Of a DNA stretch of 64,000 nt, positions 8,023 through 15,956 are shown one piece after another. A model generated the notes under the pieces. That model did no database searches and was not told where the DNA came from. It saw only the letters and a program-made list of their open reading frames with translations. This DNA comes from Nocardia sp. XZ_19_385 (GTDB taxonomy: Bacteria; Actinomycetota; Actinomycetes; Mycobacteriales; Mycobacteriaceae): NCBI RefSeq assembly GCF_015355755.1, contig NZ_JACVEE010000002.1, forward strand, positions 124,001 to 188,000, given 5' to 3'. Numbering within the stretch: the first letter of the stretch is position 1; every line of letters begins with the position of its first letter. The position numbers and the translations under genes are program-made.

Positions 8023-9129
8023 TCACAGTAGGGGGCAGGCGGCCGGTTCCTGTTGCGTGGCGCAGTGGATACCGCCGCCACCGGCGGCGATCCCGTCGAT
8101 ATTCAGCTGCACGATCTCGCGGTCGGGGAACAGCCGCTCCAGGGTGGCGCGGGTGGCCGGATCGGTGCGGGGATCGCCGAATTCGGGGGCGATGACGGCG
8201 CCGTTGCAGACGTAGAAGTTGATGTAGCCGGCGGCGAAGTCCTCGGCGGTCGAGCGCACCGTCGACGGTCCCTCCAGCACTTCGACGCGCAGTGGACGAC
8301 CGTGCACGTCGGTGGCCTGATGCAGGATGTCCAGGTGGCGGCGGGTGACCTCGTAGTCGAAGGAATCCGGATCGTTGTCCAATGCGGCGACTACCACACC
8401 CGGGCCGGTGAAACGCGCGTAGAAGTCGGTGTGCCCGTCGGTGATCTCCGCCCCCGCGATACCCGGCAGCCAGATCACCTTCTGGATGCCGAGCAGGTAG
8501 GCCAGCTCTTCCTCGACATCGCGCTTCTTCCAGCCCTGATTGCGATTGCTGTTGAGCACGCAGCTCTCGGTAATGATCGCGGTGCCCGCGCCGTCGACCT
8601 CGATGCCGCCGCCCTCGAGCACGAGGTCGGTGGTCAGGCGTTCGACCCCCGCGCGTTCGGTGACGACCCGGGCCACCTCGGCGTCGTGGCGATGTTCTTG
8701 CTTGTCACCCCAGCCGTTGAAGTTGAGGTCGACCCCGGCCCGGCCGCTGTCACCTTGCATGAACAGCGGCCCGGTGTCCCGAATCCACAGGTCGTCGATC
8801 TCCGCGGGCACCAGCTCGATGTTCGCGCCGCCCATCAGCCCCAGTGCCAGATTCATCTCGGCGGGTCGCACCAGTATGGACACCGGTTCGAACCGGGCGA
8901 TCGTCGTGGCGATGGCGGCCAGATCACGCTGCACAACGGGGACCAGCTCCGCACCCCAAAAGCGTTCGCTCGCACCGAAAGCCATCCAGGTCCGCGTGTG
9001 CGGCTGCCCCTCCTCGGGCATCATCCACTTTCTCCCGTCGCCGTCCGGTCCGGCCTCGTCGCCGCAACCGCCCACCAGAAGACTGCCCATCGCAGCCATC
9101 GACGTCTGTACGAACGTGCGCCGCCGCAT
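8023..9129 (-). CDS. Exported agmatine deiminase / peptidyl-arginine-deiminase family protein
   Basis: The 368-residue protein belongs to the guanidine-group-modifying family of agmatine deiminases and Porphyromonas-type peptidyl-arginine deiminases (PF04371). Landmarks are DDLWIRDTGPLF, LEGGGIEVDG, the catalytic-region GHTDFYARF and the terminal GGGGIHCATQQ with the nucleophile Cys356. Unusually for an agmatine deiminase it begins with an export signal: twin arginines in MRRRTF, a hydrophobic stretch, and a lipobox-like LVGGC with Cys22, so it is probably a Tat-exported lipoprotein. Cytosolic agmatine deiminases lack this. Substrate may therefore be extracellular agmatine or arginine residues; this is inference. 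It is the first gene of an operon with tetR and perhaps ohyA. Confidence 0.88.
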   Translation of the reverse strand: MRRRTFVQTSMAAMGSLLVGGCGDEAGPDGDGRKWMMPEEGQPHTRTWMAFGASERFWGAELVPVVQRDLAAIATTIARFEPVSILVRPAEMNLALGLMGGANIELVPAEIDDLWIRDTGPLFMQGDSGRAGVDLNFNGWGDKQEHRHDAEVARVVTERAGVERLTTDLVLEGGGIEVDGAGTAIITESCVLNSNRNQGWKKRDVEEELAYLLGIQKVIWLPGIAGAEITDGHTDFYARFTGPGVVVAALDNDPDSFDYEVTRRHLDILHQATDVHGRPLRVEVLEGPSTVRSTAEDFAAGYINFYVCNGAVIAPEFGDPRTDPATRATLERLFPDREIVQLNIDGIAAGGGGIHCATQQEPAACPLL

Positions 9130-9168
9130 GTTGACTCTCCTTTAGTTGGCAATCACCAGGCTAACTCC

Positions 9169-9186
9169 TGACTAAAATTTCAGTCA
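9169..9186 (-). promoter_or_regulatory. Palindromic TetR-type operator over a -35 element
   Basis: TGACTAAAATTTCAGTCA is an 18-base palindrome with a single mismatched pair. Read on the minus strand it overlaps TTGACT, a good -35 hexamer, with TTAGCCT 17 bases further on as a possible -10. It lies 40 bases before the deiminase gene, the first gene of the operon that encodes a TetR regulator, so autoregulation is likely. Confidence 0.6.
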
Positions 9187-9248
9187 AGGCGATAGTGAGA
9201 CGTGTCATTGCCGCAAATGGCCATTTCAGGGCTTCTGCAAGCGGTCCG

Positions 9249-9930
9249 TCAGCTCTGGCGGCGCACCATCTCGGTGATCCAGGCAGGCGCGAACGGAGAC
9301 GTGCAATTCGGCGGCGTCGGGTAGTCCTTCAGCACCTCCAGACGATCGCCGATCTCCAGGGCGCGGCCGCGATATTCGGGGTGCTCGATCCCGATCTGCG
9401 CCAGGCAGTGGTTCATCGCCCACTGCAGCCGATCCGGAGCGTCCTTCATCTGCGACTCGATGACATCGAGCAGCCCGGCGAGGTCGAGACCGTCGGGCCG
9501 CTTCGCCACGCGTTCGGTGGTCAGCGCCCACCCGGCACTCGCGACCACGGGATCCGGATCGGCGAACCACGCCGAGCGCAGCTCTTCGGCGTGCGGGCTC
9601 TTCTTCACCACGTAATTCACGAGCCAGTCGTGCACCTTGGGTGTCCCCGCCGCGCAGCATCGCGTCCAGCTCGTCCCGTTCGAACGCCTTCGGGCGGCAG
9701 ATCAGGGTGGCCAGCAGTTTCGCCGTGGTATCCCCCGTTGCCCACAGCTCGCGCGCGAGTTCCTGCTGCGTCTTCAGCCGCTTCGCCACCGCCCGCAGCT
9801 TGCTGAGATTCACGCCGTGGTCGTCACCGTGCTTCTCGTTGATCGCGCGGATCTTCGGATCCTCGAGCGCGGCCAGCTCGACCAGCACCTCGGCCACCGC
9901 CGTCTCGGCCACCGCGGGCCTCCCGTTCAT
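9249..9930 (-). pseudogene. AlkD-like DNA alkylation repair protein gene, frameshifted
   Basis: Two reading frames together give one protein of the HEAT-repeat DNA alkylation repair family (PF08713). The first frame runs from the ATG at 9930 through KTQQELARELWATGDTTAKL and RPKAFERDELDAMLRGG; the second continues with VHDWLVNYVVKKSPHAEELR and ends at 9249. The switch falls at about 9638-9650 in the G/C run GGCGGGGACACCC; removing one G or one C restores a single frame. The downstream part keeps conserved residues, including W and H in HDWLVNYV, so the lesion is recent or a sequencing error. If real, the glycosylase for bulky or positively charged alkyl lesions is inactive. Confidence 0.8.
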
Positions 9931-10068
9931 CGCATACGAGCCTTCAGCCTATGCTGGCCGCACCACGTACCGGCCGCTGACCGGCCAGAGTTTCTACGCC
10001 ACCATCATGGGTAGCCGGGCATTATCTCGGGCGCTATCTTTGGCCTGCGGCGAGTGGAGGTTGACGCA

Positions 10069-10506
10069 ATGAGCAGACCCCTGTGGGCACTGCCGGGTGG
10101 CGAAGAGCAGGGGCCAGAGTTCGATCTGGAGACCACTGCTCCGTGGCAGATCCGAGATGCTGTCCGAACGCTGCTCGCTCCCGGCACCGGCGTGCTGGTG
10201 GAGGACGCGGTATTGGTGGTCGACGAGATGGTTGCCAACGCGCTCGAGCACGGCAGCTCGCCGTGGCGTTGCCGGTTCGCCGTGCGGACGGAGCCGGCTC
10301 GGTTTCGGGTCGAGGTCGACGACAGTGGAACCGGCGAGCCGCACCTGCGCACTCCGGACCTGAACGGTGGGCGTGGGGTGCTCGTCATCAACCGCCTGGC
10401 CAGCTCCTGGGGCGTCGTCCACTACGGACGATTCAAGACGGTGTGGGCCGAGCTCCCGCTCGACCGACCGCAGGTTCCGCCGATATCCGCCGCCCCAGCG
10501 CCCTGA
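10069..10506 (+). CDS. Anti-sigma-regulatory-type ATP-binding protein (HATPase_c_2)
   Basis: A 145-residue single-domain GHKL ATPase of the RsbW/SpoIIAB type. The N box reads DEMVANALEHG, the G1 box VDDSGTGEP and the G2 region GGRGVLVINRLASSWG, ending in a typical ...KTVWAELPL strand. Such proteins bind or phosphorylate STAS-domain partners, or act as small serine kinases in partner-switching. A STAS gene lies next to it in convergent orientation, which suggests a functional pair. The ATG at 10069 is chosen because GTGGAGG lies eight bases upstream; a GTG at 10054 overlaps that ribosome-binding site and is unlikely. Confidence 0.85.
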   Translation: MSRPLWALPGGEEQGPEFDLETTAPWQIRDAVRTLLAPGTGVLVEDAVLVVDEMVANALEHGSSPWRCRFAVRTEPARFRVEVDDSGTGEPHLRTPDLNGGRGVLVINRLASSWGVVHYGRFKTVWAELPLDRPQVPPISAAPAP

Positions 10507-10515
10507 AGGACGAGG

Positions 10516-10884
10516 TCAGCCGGCCAAGGCGTCTTCGACGCTGTGGTACAGAGCCAGGACTTCTTCGAGACCGGTGAGCTCGAGCGGGCGAATGACCGGG
10601 CGGTTGGAGTCGACGACGACGCGCAGTGGCTCCCTACGATTTTCGGCCTCGCGACTGGTCGCGGCGAGAGTCTGCAAGCCCGCGCCGCCGAGATAGTCGA
10701 CTTCGGTCAGATCCAGGACGCAGAACGCGGCCTGGGTGCGATCCAGCCCCTCGCGCACCGCCACCGCCAGCAGCGCCGCCGTATCGCCGTCCACCTCACC
10801 GTGTATCGCGACTACGGCAGCGGCACCGATCATCCGATGCTCAACCCGAAAGGCCGGTTCGGCCGACTCCCGCTGCTCGCTCAC
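10516..10884 (-). CDS. STAS domain protein, anti-sigma factor antagonist-like, without phospho-serine
   Basis: The 122-residue protein is a single STAS domain: the VAIHGEVDGDTA strand-helix start, LDLTEVDYLGGAGLQTL in the centre and VIRPLELTGLEEVL at the end. In SpoIIAA/RsbV-type antagonists the central loop carries a serine that the cognate kinase phosphorylates (pattern DSSGL). Here it is GGAGL, so that serine is replaced by glycine. The protein therefore could not be switched in the classical way and may be constitutively active or serve another role. It is convergent with the HATPase gene nine bases away. Start is GTG. Confidence 0.82.
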   Translation of the reverse strand: MSEQRESAEPAFRVEHRMIGAAAVVAIHGEVDGDTAALLAVAVREGLDRTQAAFCVLDLTEVDYLGGAGLQTLAATSREAENRREPLRVVVDSNRPVIRPLELTGLEEVLALYHSVEDALAG

Positions 10885-10982
10885 CCGCGCACTATATCGA
10901 GCGGTCGGAGCCCGATGCTCAGTCGATGCTGATCGGCGGCAGGCAGCCTGATGCTCCTGCCGATCAACTGAAGGACTGCCCG

Positions 10983-11885
10983 ATGACTCTCACGATTCCC
11001 GGATTCGACTACCAACGCGTCACCGTCGCCGACGGCGTCTCGCTCAACGTCGCCGTCGGAGGCAGCGGTGCCCCGATCGTGCTGCTCCACGGGTTTCCGC
11101 AAACACATCTCTGCTGGCGGCAGGTGGCCGCCGACCTGGCCGCCGATCACACTGTGATCTGCCCGGATCTGCGCGGCTACGGCGACAGCGACAAGCCGGA
11201 CGATGTCGACGACAGTGTCTATTCGAAGCGAACCATGGCGGCCGACATCGTCGCGCTCGGCCGCGCCCTCGGGTTCGAGCGCTTCGCGCTGGCCGGTCAC
11301 GATCGTGGTGCGCTGGTCGCCATCCGCGCCGGTCTGGATCATCCCGAAGTCATCACCCACCTGGCCTCTCTCGATGTCCTGCCGACGCTCGACATGTGGG
11401 AGGTGATGCAGGGACGTTCCGCGGCAGTCGGTTTCCACCTCTACCTGATGGCCCAGGCCGCCGGGTTGCCCGAGCAGCTCATCGCGGGTGCTCCCGATGT
11501 CTTCTTCGGTCACTTCCTCGACGCGTGGACCCAGGATCCGGAGGCGATCCCCGCCGACATCCGCGCCGCCTACCTCGCTGCTTCCCGGGCGGCGATTCCC
11601 TCGATCGTCGCCGACTATCGAGCCTCGGCGACCATCGACGTAGAACACGACGAAACCGATAGGAGCACAGGCAATCGGCTGCGGATGCCGGTCTCGGTCC
11701 TGCAGCAGGATTGGGGCGCCGCGCTGGGTTTCGATGCGGCCGGGATCTGGCGCGGTTGGGCCGAGAATCTGACACACGCCACCGTCCCGTGGGGCCATTT
11801 CATGGCGGAGGAAGCTCCCGCCGACGTCGCGAAAGCACTGCGGGAACTGCTCACCCGTCGGGTTGTTCGTCCAGGACAGCAGTGA
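10983..11885 (+). CDS. Alpha/beta hydrolase with Asp nucleophile (haloacetate dehalogenase/epoxide hydrolase group)
   Basis: The 300-residue protein has the alpha/beta hydrolase oxyanion motif LLHGFPQTHLCW (34-45), the nucleophile elbow AGHDRGA with Asp107 rather than serine, an acid candidate Asp131 in SLDVLPT and the catalytic His272 in PWGHFMAEE. An Asp nucleophile and the HDRGA elbow place it with haloacetate (fluoroacetate) dehalogenases and epoxide hydrolases. The arginine just after the nucleophile is present (Arg108), but the second carboxylate-binding arginine of fluoroacetate dehalogenases is Leu111 here, with Arg115 further along, so the substrate is uncertain. The ATG at 10983 is preceded by AAGGAC. 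The 3-prime end overlaps the convergent regulator gene by 35 bases. Confidence 0.82.
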   Translation: MTLTIPGFDYQRVTVADGVSLNVAVGGSGAPIVLLHGFPQTHLCWRQVAADLAADHTVICPDLRGYGDSDKPDDVDDSVYSKRTMAADIVALGRALGFERFALAGHDRGALVAIRAGLDHPEVITHLASLDVLPTLDMWEVMQGRSAAVGFHLYLMAQAAGLPEQLIAGAPDVFFGHFLDAWTQDPEAIPADIRAAYLAASRAAIPSIVADYRASATIDVEHDETDRSTGNRLRMPVSVLQQDWGAALGFDAAGIWRGWAENLTHATVPWGHFMAEEAPADVAKALRELLTRRVVRPGQQ

Positions 11886-13806
11886 GTTCGCCGAGGATCT
11901 CCGAGACCGGGCCCACGGTCAGCAGACCGGAACCGGAGCCCGCTATTTCCGTTGCCGCAGTGGATAATTCGGTTCGAGCACGGATCATCATCTTGCGGTC
12001 GCCGAGCGTGATCGCCGCGCGCGCGGCCAGACACCACAGCGCCTCGAGCAGGAGATCTGGTGGCGGGTCCGGGATTCGGCGCAGGGCCGCCGCAGCGGCG
12101 TCGGGGCTGTTGTCCGCCAGCAGCAGGTGCGGGCGCGCCCAGGGCTCGTAAGGTCCGAAGTCGGTGTCGGCGGCGAATATCGACGGCCGGCCACGTGACA
12201 CCCGCAGACACAGCAACGCCAAGGGCAGGATGCCGTGCTCGAGTCCGGGCATGCCACTGCCTGCGAGGAGCTTCGCGGCCTGGCGATAGCCGGCCTCGGC
12301 GTCGGCGTCCGAAGCGCCGGTCGCCGCGGCCCGCATCGCCCGGTACCACGTGGTGAACACCGTCACCAGCGGCGACTCGTGGCGCTCGGCCAATATTTCT
12401 ACCGCGGCGGCGTGCACGTCCGCGCCGTCGAAGTCCCCGAGTCCACCGCGCGCCTGCATCCGAACCAAGTGTCCGAGGATCTCGAAGGTCGCCAATCCAT
12501 GCCGCGCCGACACCGCGATCAGTTCCTGCCCGATCGCGTCGCGCTGCGCGGCCAGCCCCGCACGGTGAAAGGTGTGCATGAATTTCCCGCTCAGCGCGGA
12601 GGCGAGTAGAGCGGGATCGTCGATCCGGCGGGCGATCTCCTCGGCCGCGCGCGCAGCCTGCTGCCCACGGGGCGAGCGCGTGCCGCGCGACTCCAACGCG
12701 ATTGCCACCAACAGTCTGGCCCGCGTGGTCTCGGGCGCCTCGGTAGGAAGTCGCGCCAGCGTGCGTTCGGCTGCGGCGACGACCTGCGCGGACTGCTCCG
12801 GATCGTCGGAACGGGTCCAGATGCCGGGAACGTCGTAGTTCCCGATCACCCGGGCAGTGAGCTCCGGGTCGTCCAATTGTTCGGCGGCGGTGATGGTTCC
12901 GAGCCGTTGTCGCCGGGCGGCCTCGAGCCCGCCGCTGATCGCCAGGCTCCGCAGCAGTCCGACGGTCGACTCGAGCCGTGTCTTCGATCCGGCTGCGACG
13001 GTGCGGTCGTAGGCGGCGGCCGCCTGTTCCCAGACTCGTCCCGCCGTCTCGGCGCCGAGATGATCCGCGCGGCGGAGTATGTCGGTTTCCAGCGCACTCA
13101 GCTCGGCGCTGGGGTCGATGCCCAGTTCCTCGGCGAGCAACTCGCGCGCGCGGCGCAGCGCGGCCAGCGAATCACCTTGCCGGCCGGAGCGATAGAGCGC
13201 CAGCGCGAGCAGCCGCCACGCTTCTTCCCGCCACGGATGGTCGGCCACGTGCGCGTCGAGGTCCGGTACCGCGTCCGCGGCCAGCCCGAGGTCGAGACGC
13301 GCCTGCGCCAAGCGTTCCACGGCGGAGAGCCGCAGCTCTTCGAGGCGTGCTCGCTCGGCCCGGGCCCACGGTTCTTCGGCGAATTCCGCATAGGCCGGGC
13401 CGCGCCACCACCGCAGCGACTCCGCGAGCGAGTCGAGCGCTTGCCTCGGCGCGGCCGTCGCGGACTGTGCGACCGCTTGCTCGAACCGCCACGCGTCGAC
13501 CGAATCAGGATCGGCGCGCAGCGCGTATCCCGGCCCTTCCGTGACGAGCAGTCGCGCGGTCGACCGTGCTGTGCGCTGCGGCTCCAGCGCACGGCGCAAT
13601 GCCGAAACAAAAGTCTGCACAGCACCTTTGGCTCCCGTGGGCGGATCGATCCACAGGTCCTCGACAATCAGGTTCACCGGAACGACCCGGCCACGGGCGA
13701 CCAGCAGCCGAGCCAGCACCGCTCGGTGTCGCGGGCCTTTGAGGTCCAGGGGAACTCCGGCCTCGTCCCAAGCGATCACCGGTCCGAGCACACCGAACCG
13801 CGGCAT
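11851..13806 (-). CDS. SARP/AfsR-type transcriptional regulator (trans_reg_C-BTAD)
   Basis: About 651 residues. The N-terminus (FGVLGPVIAWDEAGVPLDL) opens an OmpR-like winged helix with the SARP signature GPRHRAVLARLLVARGRVVP, followed by the bacterial transcriptional activation domain with LRRALEPQR, HPWREEAWRLLALALYRSGR and LGIDPSAELSALE (about residues 1-250). The remaining 400 residues are alanine-rich helical repeats resembling TPRs; no NB-ARC ATPase Walker motif is seen, so it is neither a short SARP nor a canonical AfsR. SARPs usually activate adjacent secondary-metabolite genes, but no biosynthetic cluster is visible here. Tandem ATGs at 13809 and 13806 follow GAGG; an upstream in-frame extension to 14148 is poor in coding character and is not favoured. 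Confidence 0.85.
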   Translation of the reverse strand: MPRFGVLGPVIAWDEAGVPLDLKGPRHRAVLARLLVARGRVVPVNLIVEDLWIDPPTGAKGAVQTFVSALRRALEPQRTARSTARLLVTEGPGYALRADPDSVDAWRFEQAVAQSATAAPRQALDSLAESLRWWRGPAYAEFAEEPWARAERARLEELRLSAVERLAQARLDLGLAADAVPDLDAHVADHPWREEAWRLLALALYRSGRQGDSLAALRRARELLAEELGIDPSAELSALETDILRRADHLGAETAGRVWEQAAAAYDRTVAAGSKTRLESTVGLLRSLAISGGLEAARRQRLGTITAAEQLDDPELTARVIGNYDVPGIWTRSDDPEQSAQVVAAAERTLARLPTEAPETTRARLLVAIALESRGTRSPRGQQAARAAEEIARRIDDPALLASALSGKFMHTFHRAGLAAQRDAIGQELIAVSARHGLATFEILGHLVRMQARGGLGDFDGADVHAAAVEILAERHESPLVTVFTTWYRAMRAAATGASDADAEAGYRQAAKLLAGSGMPGLEHGILPLALLCLRVSRGRPSIFAADTDFGPYEPWARPHLLLADNSPDAAAAALRRIPDPPPDLLLEALWCLAARAAITLGDRKMMIRARTELSTAATEIAGSGSGLLTVGPVSEILGELTAVLDEQPDG

Positions 13807-13809
13807 CAT

Positions 13810-14281
13810 CACCTCAATTTCGACTTCAGGGAGCCCCGATCCTACGATCCGGCAGACCGTGGAGTGGTGAGTGAAGTGTCCATCCCTCGGGAGAAAAAAT
13901 CTGTCGTGGCGGGAGTAGACATTCTGCGGAGACGGGTATACAGTCACTCTCGTTCGTATGGAGAAGGTCCAAGTGGCCGGGCAGGTGAACTGCCCGGAAC
14001 AGGAAGTTAGACCGTCCCCTCCGGCGGAGAAGAGAATCCGGTGCAGTCGGCCGGACCGCTGGAGGGGGCGAAGAAAGCAAGTGCAGTAGCAAGCAACACC
14101 CAGCAAGAGCAAGAAGATAGGTCCGACGATCCAGGAGGTGGTGGTCACTGAGTAGTCACCTACCAGTTACGCGTCCCGGAAAGTGTCGGGAACGGAAATG
14201 AAGTCAATCCCCCTCTTTTAGATTCCAGGCCCCGGCGCACCAGCGCCGGGGCCTGCCGACGTTGACTCACCGAGAGGTCCT
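13810..14281. other. 470-base intergenic region with promoter-like and hairpin elements
   Basis: Between the divergent SARP and MerR-like genes. On the plus strand TAGACA (13916-13921) and TATACA (13937-13942) are 15 bases apart and resemble a vegetative promoter. Downstream there is a hairpin CCGGGCAG/CTGCCCGG (about 13978-13998), a possible 43-codon reading frame at 13958-14089 with an arginine-rich end and no ribosome-binding site, and a strong hairpin at 14227-14254. The stretch is purine-rich and lacks the third-position GC bias of the genes around it. It may hold a small RNA or leader; no product can be assigned. Confidence 0.4.
14227..14254. terminator. Perfect 11-bp GC-rich hairpin
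   Basis: AGGCCCCGGCG and CGCCGGGGCCT pair perfectly around a six-base loop. No T-run follows on either strand, so it may be a weak terminator or a leader stem upstream of the MerR-like gene 28 bases away. Confidence 0.5.
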
Positions 14282-14641
14282 GTGCAGCAACCGAACACAC
14301 CAGTCGATGGCGCGAGTGCCGGCGACAGACTCGACGACGACAACTACGCCGCCTACAGCATGGGCCGCGCCGCGGAAATACTCGGCGTCACCCAATCGTT
14401 CCTGCGGGGCCTCGACGCCGCCGAACTGCTGACCCCGCAACGCTCCTCCGGCGGGCACCGCCGCTACTCCCGCTACCAACTACGCATCGCCGGGCGCGTC
14501 CGCGAACTCGTCGACAACGGCAACACCCTCGAGGCGGCCTGCCGCATCGTCATTCTCGAAGACCAGCTCGCCGAAGCCCAGCGCATCAACGCGAACCTCC
14601 AGCACGCCCTCGACGATCGCCCACCCGCACATCCACGCTGA
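14282..14641 (+). CDS. MerR-like helix-turn-helix regulator
   Basis: A 119-residue protein with a MerR-type N-terminal domain: YSMGRAAEILGVTQSFLRGL, then the wing SSGGHRRYSRYQL, then a dimerisation helix with LEAACRIVILEDQLAEAQ. It lacks the cysteine-rich or drug-binding C-terminus of larger MerR proteins. Short regulators of this kind are common in actinobacteria, often near cold-shock or stress genes; the target is unknown. Start is GTG with GAGGTCC upstream. It is transcribed toward the YdcF gene 75 bases away. Confidence 0.8.
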   Translation: MQQPNTPVDGASAGDRLDDDNYAAYSMGRAAEILGVTQSFLRGLDAAELLTPQRSSGGHRRYSRYQLRIAGRVRELVDNGNTLEAACRIVILEDQLAEAQRINANLQHALDDRPPAHPR

Positions 14642-14716
14642 CACCTCGCCGTCGACCACGCGCCGCAGGGTTCGGTGAACCCCTTGTGCGGGTGCGCATC
14701 TGCCACGGTCTACGGT

Positions 14717-15712
14717 GTGCGGGTGATTCTGCTCACGATCGGGCCGGTGTTGCTGGGCGTGTTCGCACTGCGGTTTTATCTCGACCGGCGAAGAATCAGC
14801 AATGCCATCTACCTATTCGCGGGCCTGGCTGTCACCGGAGCCGGGTTGATCGGGTCCGGCGGCGTGATGGACCGCAGCTTGACGCTGACCCGCGCACTGA
14901 TCGTCGCGTCCACCTTGGTGGTACTGGCATTGGCCGGGGTGCTGCTCGCCAACTCCGTCCAGATGGCACGGCGCGAGGGAATGCGCCTGGCGAATCTGCT
15001 GACGATCGGCCCCGGAGTCGTACTGCTGATCCCCTACCTGGTGCTCGGCGTCGCGATCGCCACGGACAGCTTGTGGCCGGTCCTCCTCGTGATGCTCTTC
15101 GTGGTGGGGGGCTACTTCGGGTTCGTCTTCGCCTGCTTCGTGCTGTACTCACTGCTCTACGGCCGCCTGCCCTACCAGCCGGGCATGGACGCGATCGTCG
15201 TCCACGGCTCCGGCCTGTCCGGCGCACGTGTGCCGCCCTTACTGGCGGCCCGGCTGGACCGGGCGATCCAGATCTACGGCGAAGAGGTCGCCCAGGGCCG
15301 GAAACCGGTGATCATCGCCAGCGGCGGCAAGGGTTCGGACGAAGCCGTATCGGAAGCCTCGGCGATGGCGGACTACCTCATCGCCCGCGGCGTCCCCACC
15401 GAAAGTGTCGGCCTCGAACAACAATCGACCACCACCCGCGAGAACCTGCTCTTCATCAAACGACTGCTGGGCGAGCGCGGCACGAATATCCGAATGGTCC
15501 TGGTAACCAGCAATTTCCATATCCTGCGCACCGCGATCCTGGCCCGCCGCCTGAAATTGGACGCGGAAGTCACCGGCGCCCGCACCGCCTTCTACTACCT
15601 GCCGAGCGCGGTACTGCGCGAATTCGTCGCGATCCTCGTCGCCTACCGCTGGACGAACATCGTCGCCTTCGTGGTCGTCGTAGTGGCGTTGCCGCTATTG
15701 CTGCGACGGTAA
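14717..15712 (+). CDS. YdcF/DUF218 family membrane protein
   Basis: About 331 residues with several N-terminal membrane helices (roughly residues 3-150) and a C-terminal DUF218/YdcF domain (about 155-300). Domain landmarks are MDAIVVHGSGL, the VIIASGGKGSDEAVSEASAM strand-loop, STTTRENLLF and VTSNFHILRTAILARR. Related SanA/ElyC proteins act in envelope synthesis or vancomycin-type barrier functions; biochemical activity is unknown. The start is ambiguous: GTG at 14717 and GTG at 14723 are both possible, and an ATG at 14675 would add a non-hydrophobic leader. Confidence 0.8.
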   Translation: MRVILLTIGPVLLGVFALRFYLDRRRISNAIYLFAGLAVTGAGLIGSGGVMDRSLTLTRALIVASTLVVLALAGVLLANSVQMARREGMRLANLLTIGPGVVLLIPYLVLGVAIATDSLWPVLLVMLFVVGGYFGFVFACFVLYSLLYGRLPYQPGMDAIVVHGSGLSGARVPPLLAARLDRAIQIYGEEVAQGRKPVIIASGGKGSDEAVSEASAMADYLIARGVPTESVGLEQQSTTTRENLLFIKRLLGERGTNIRMVLVTSNFHILRTAILARRLKLDAEVTGARTAFYYLPSAVLREFVAILVAYRWTNIVAFVVVVVALPLLLRR

Positions 15713-15753
15713 TCGACCAAACCAGCGAAACTGCCGATCCCCTGAAACGGGAA

Positions 15754-15796
15754 ATGTCCCCTCCTCGAACCCGGTACGGATTCGAGTAGGGGACAT
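15754..15796. terminator. Bidirectional terminator between ydcF-like gene and tRNA-Ala
   Basis: ATGTCCCCTCCTCGAA pairs with TTCGAGTAGGGGACAT with a single mismatch across a short loop. It lies between convergent transcription units and starts only five bases beyond the tRNA 3-prime end. Confidence 0.7.
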
Positions 15797-15800
15797 CTTG

Positions 15801-15873
15801 TGGAGCTAAGGGGAATCGAACCCCTGACCTTCTCGATGCGAACGAGACGCGCTACCAACTGCGCTATAGCCCC
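15801..15873 (-). tRNA. tRNA-Ala (anticodon CGC)
   Basis: On the minus strand 73 bases fold as a tRNA: acceptor GGGGCTA with TAGCTCC and discriminator A, D arm GCGCAGTTGGTAGCGC, anticodon stem TCTCG/CGAGA with loop TTCGCAT, and T arm with GGTTCGATTCC. The anticodon is CGC, reading the alanine codon GCG, frequent in this genome. The 3-prime CCA is not encoded. Confidence 0.95.
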
Positions 15874-15956
15874 GTGCGGATCCCTGGGGAACCGCGCTGA
15901 GACACTGTATCAGGCATGCGCCCGGGATACCGAATCGCCTGTTTGAGCTGGGGAAA

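Noticed and set aside
13807..14148. N-terminal extension of the SARP regulator with a hydrophobic start (MTTTSWIVGPIFLLLL)
   Set aside because: The stretch lacks the third-position GC bias of the gene, and the SARP fold begins right at the tandem ATGs at 13809/13806, which have a ribosome-binding site.
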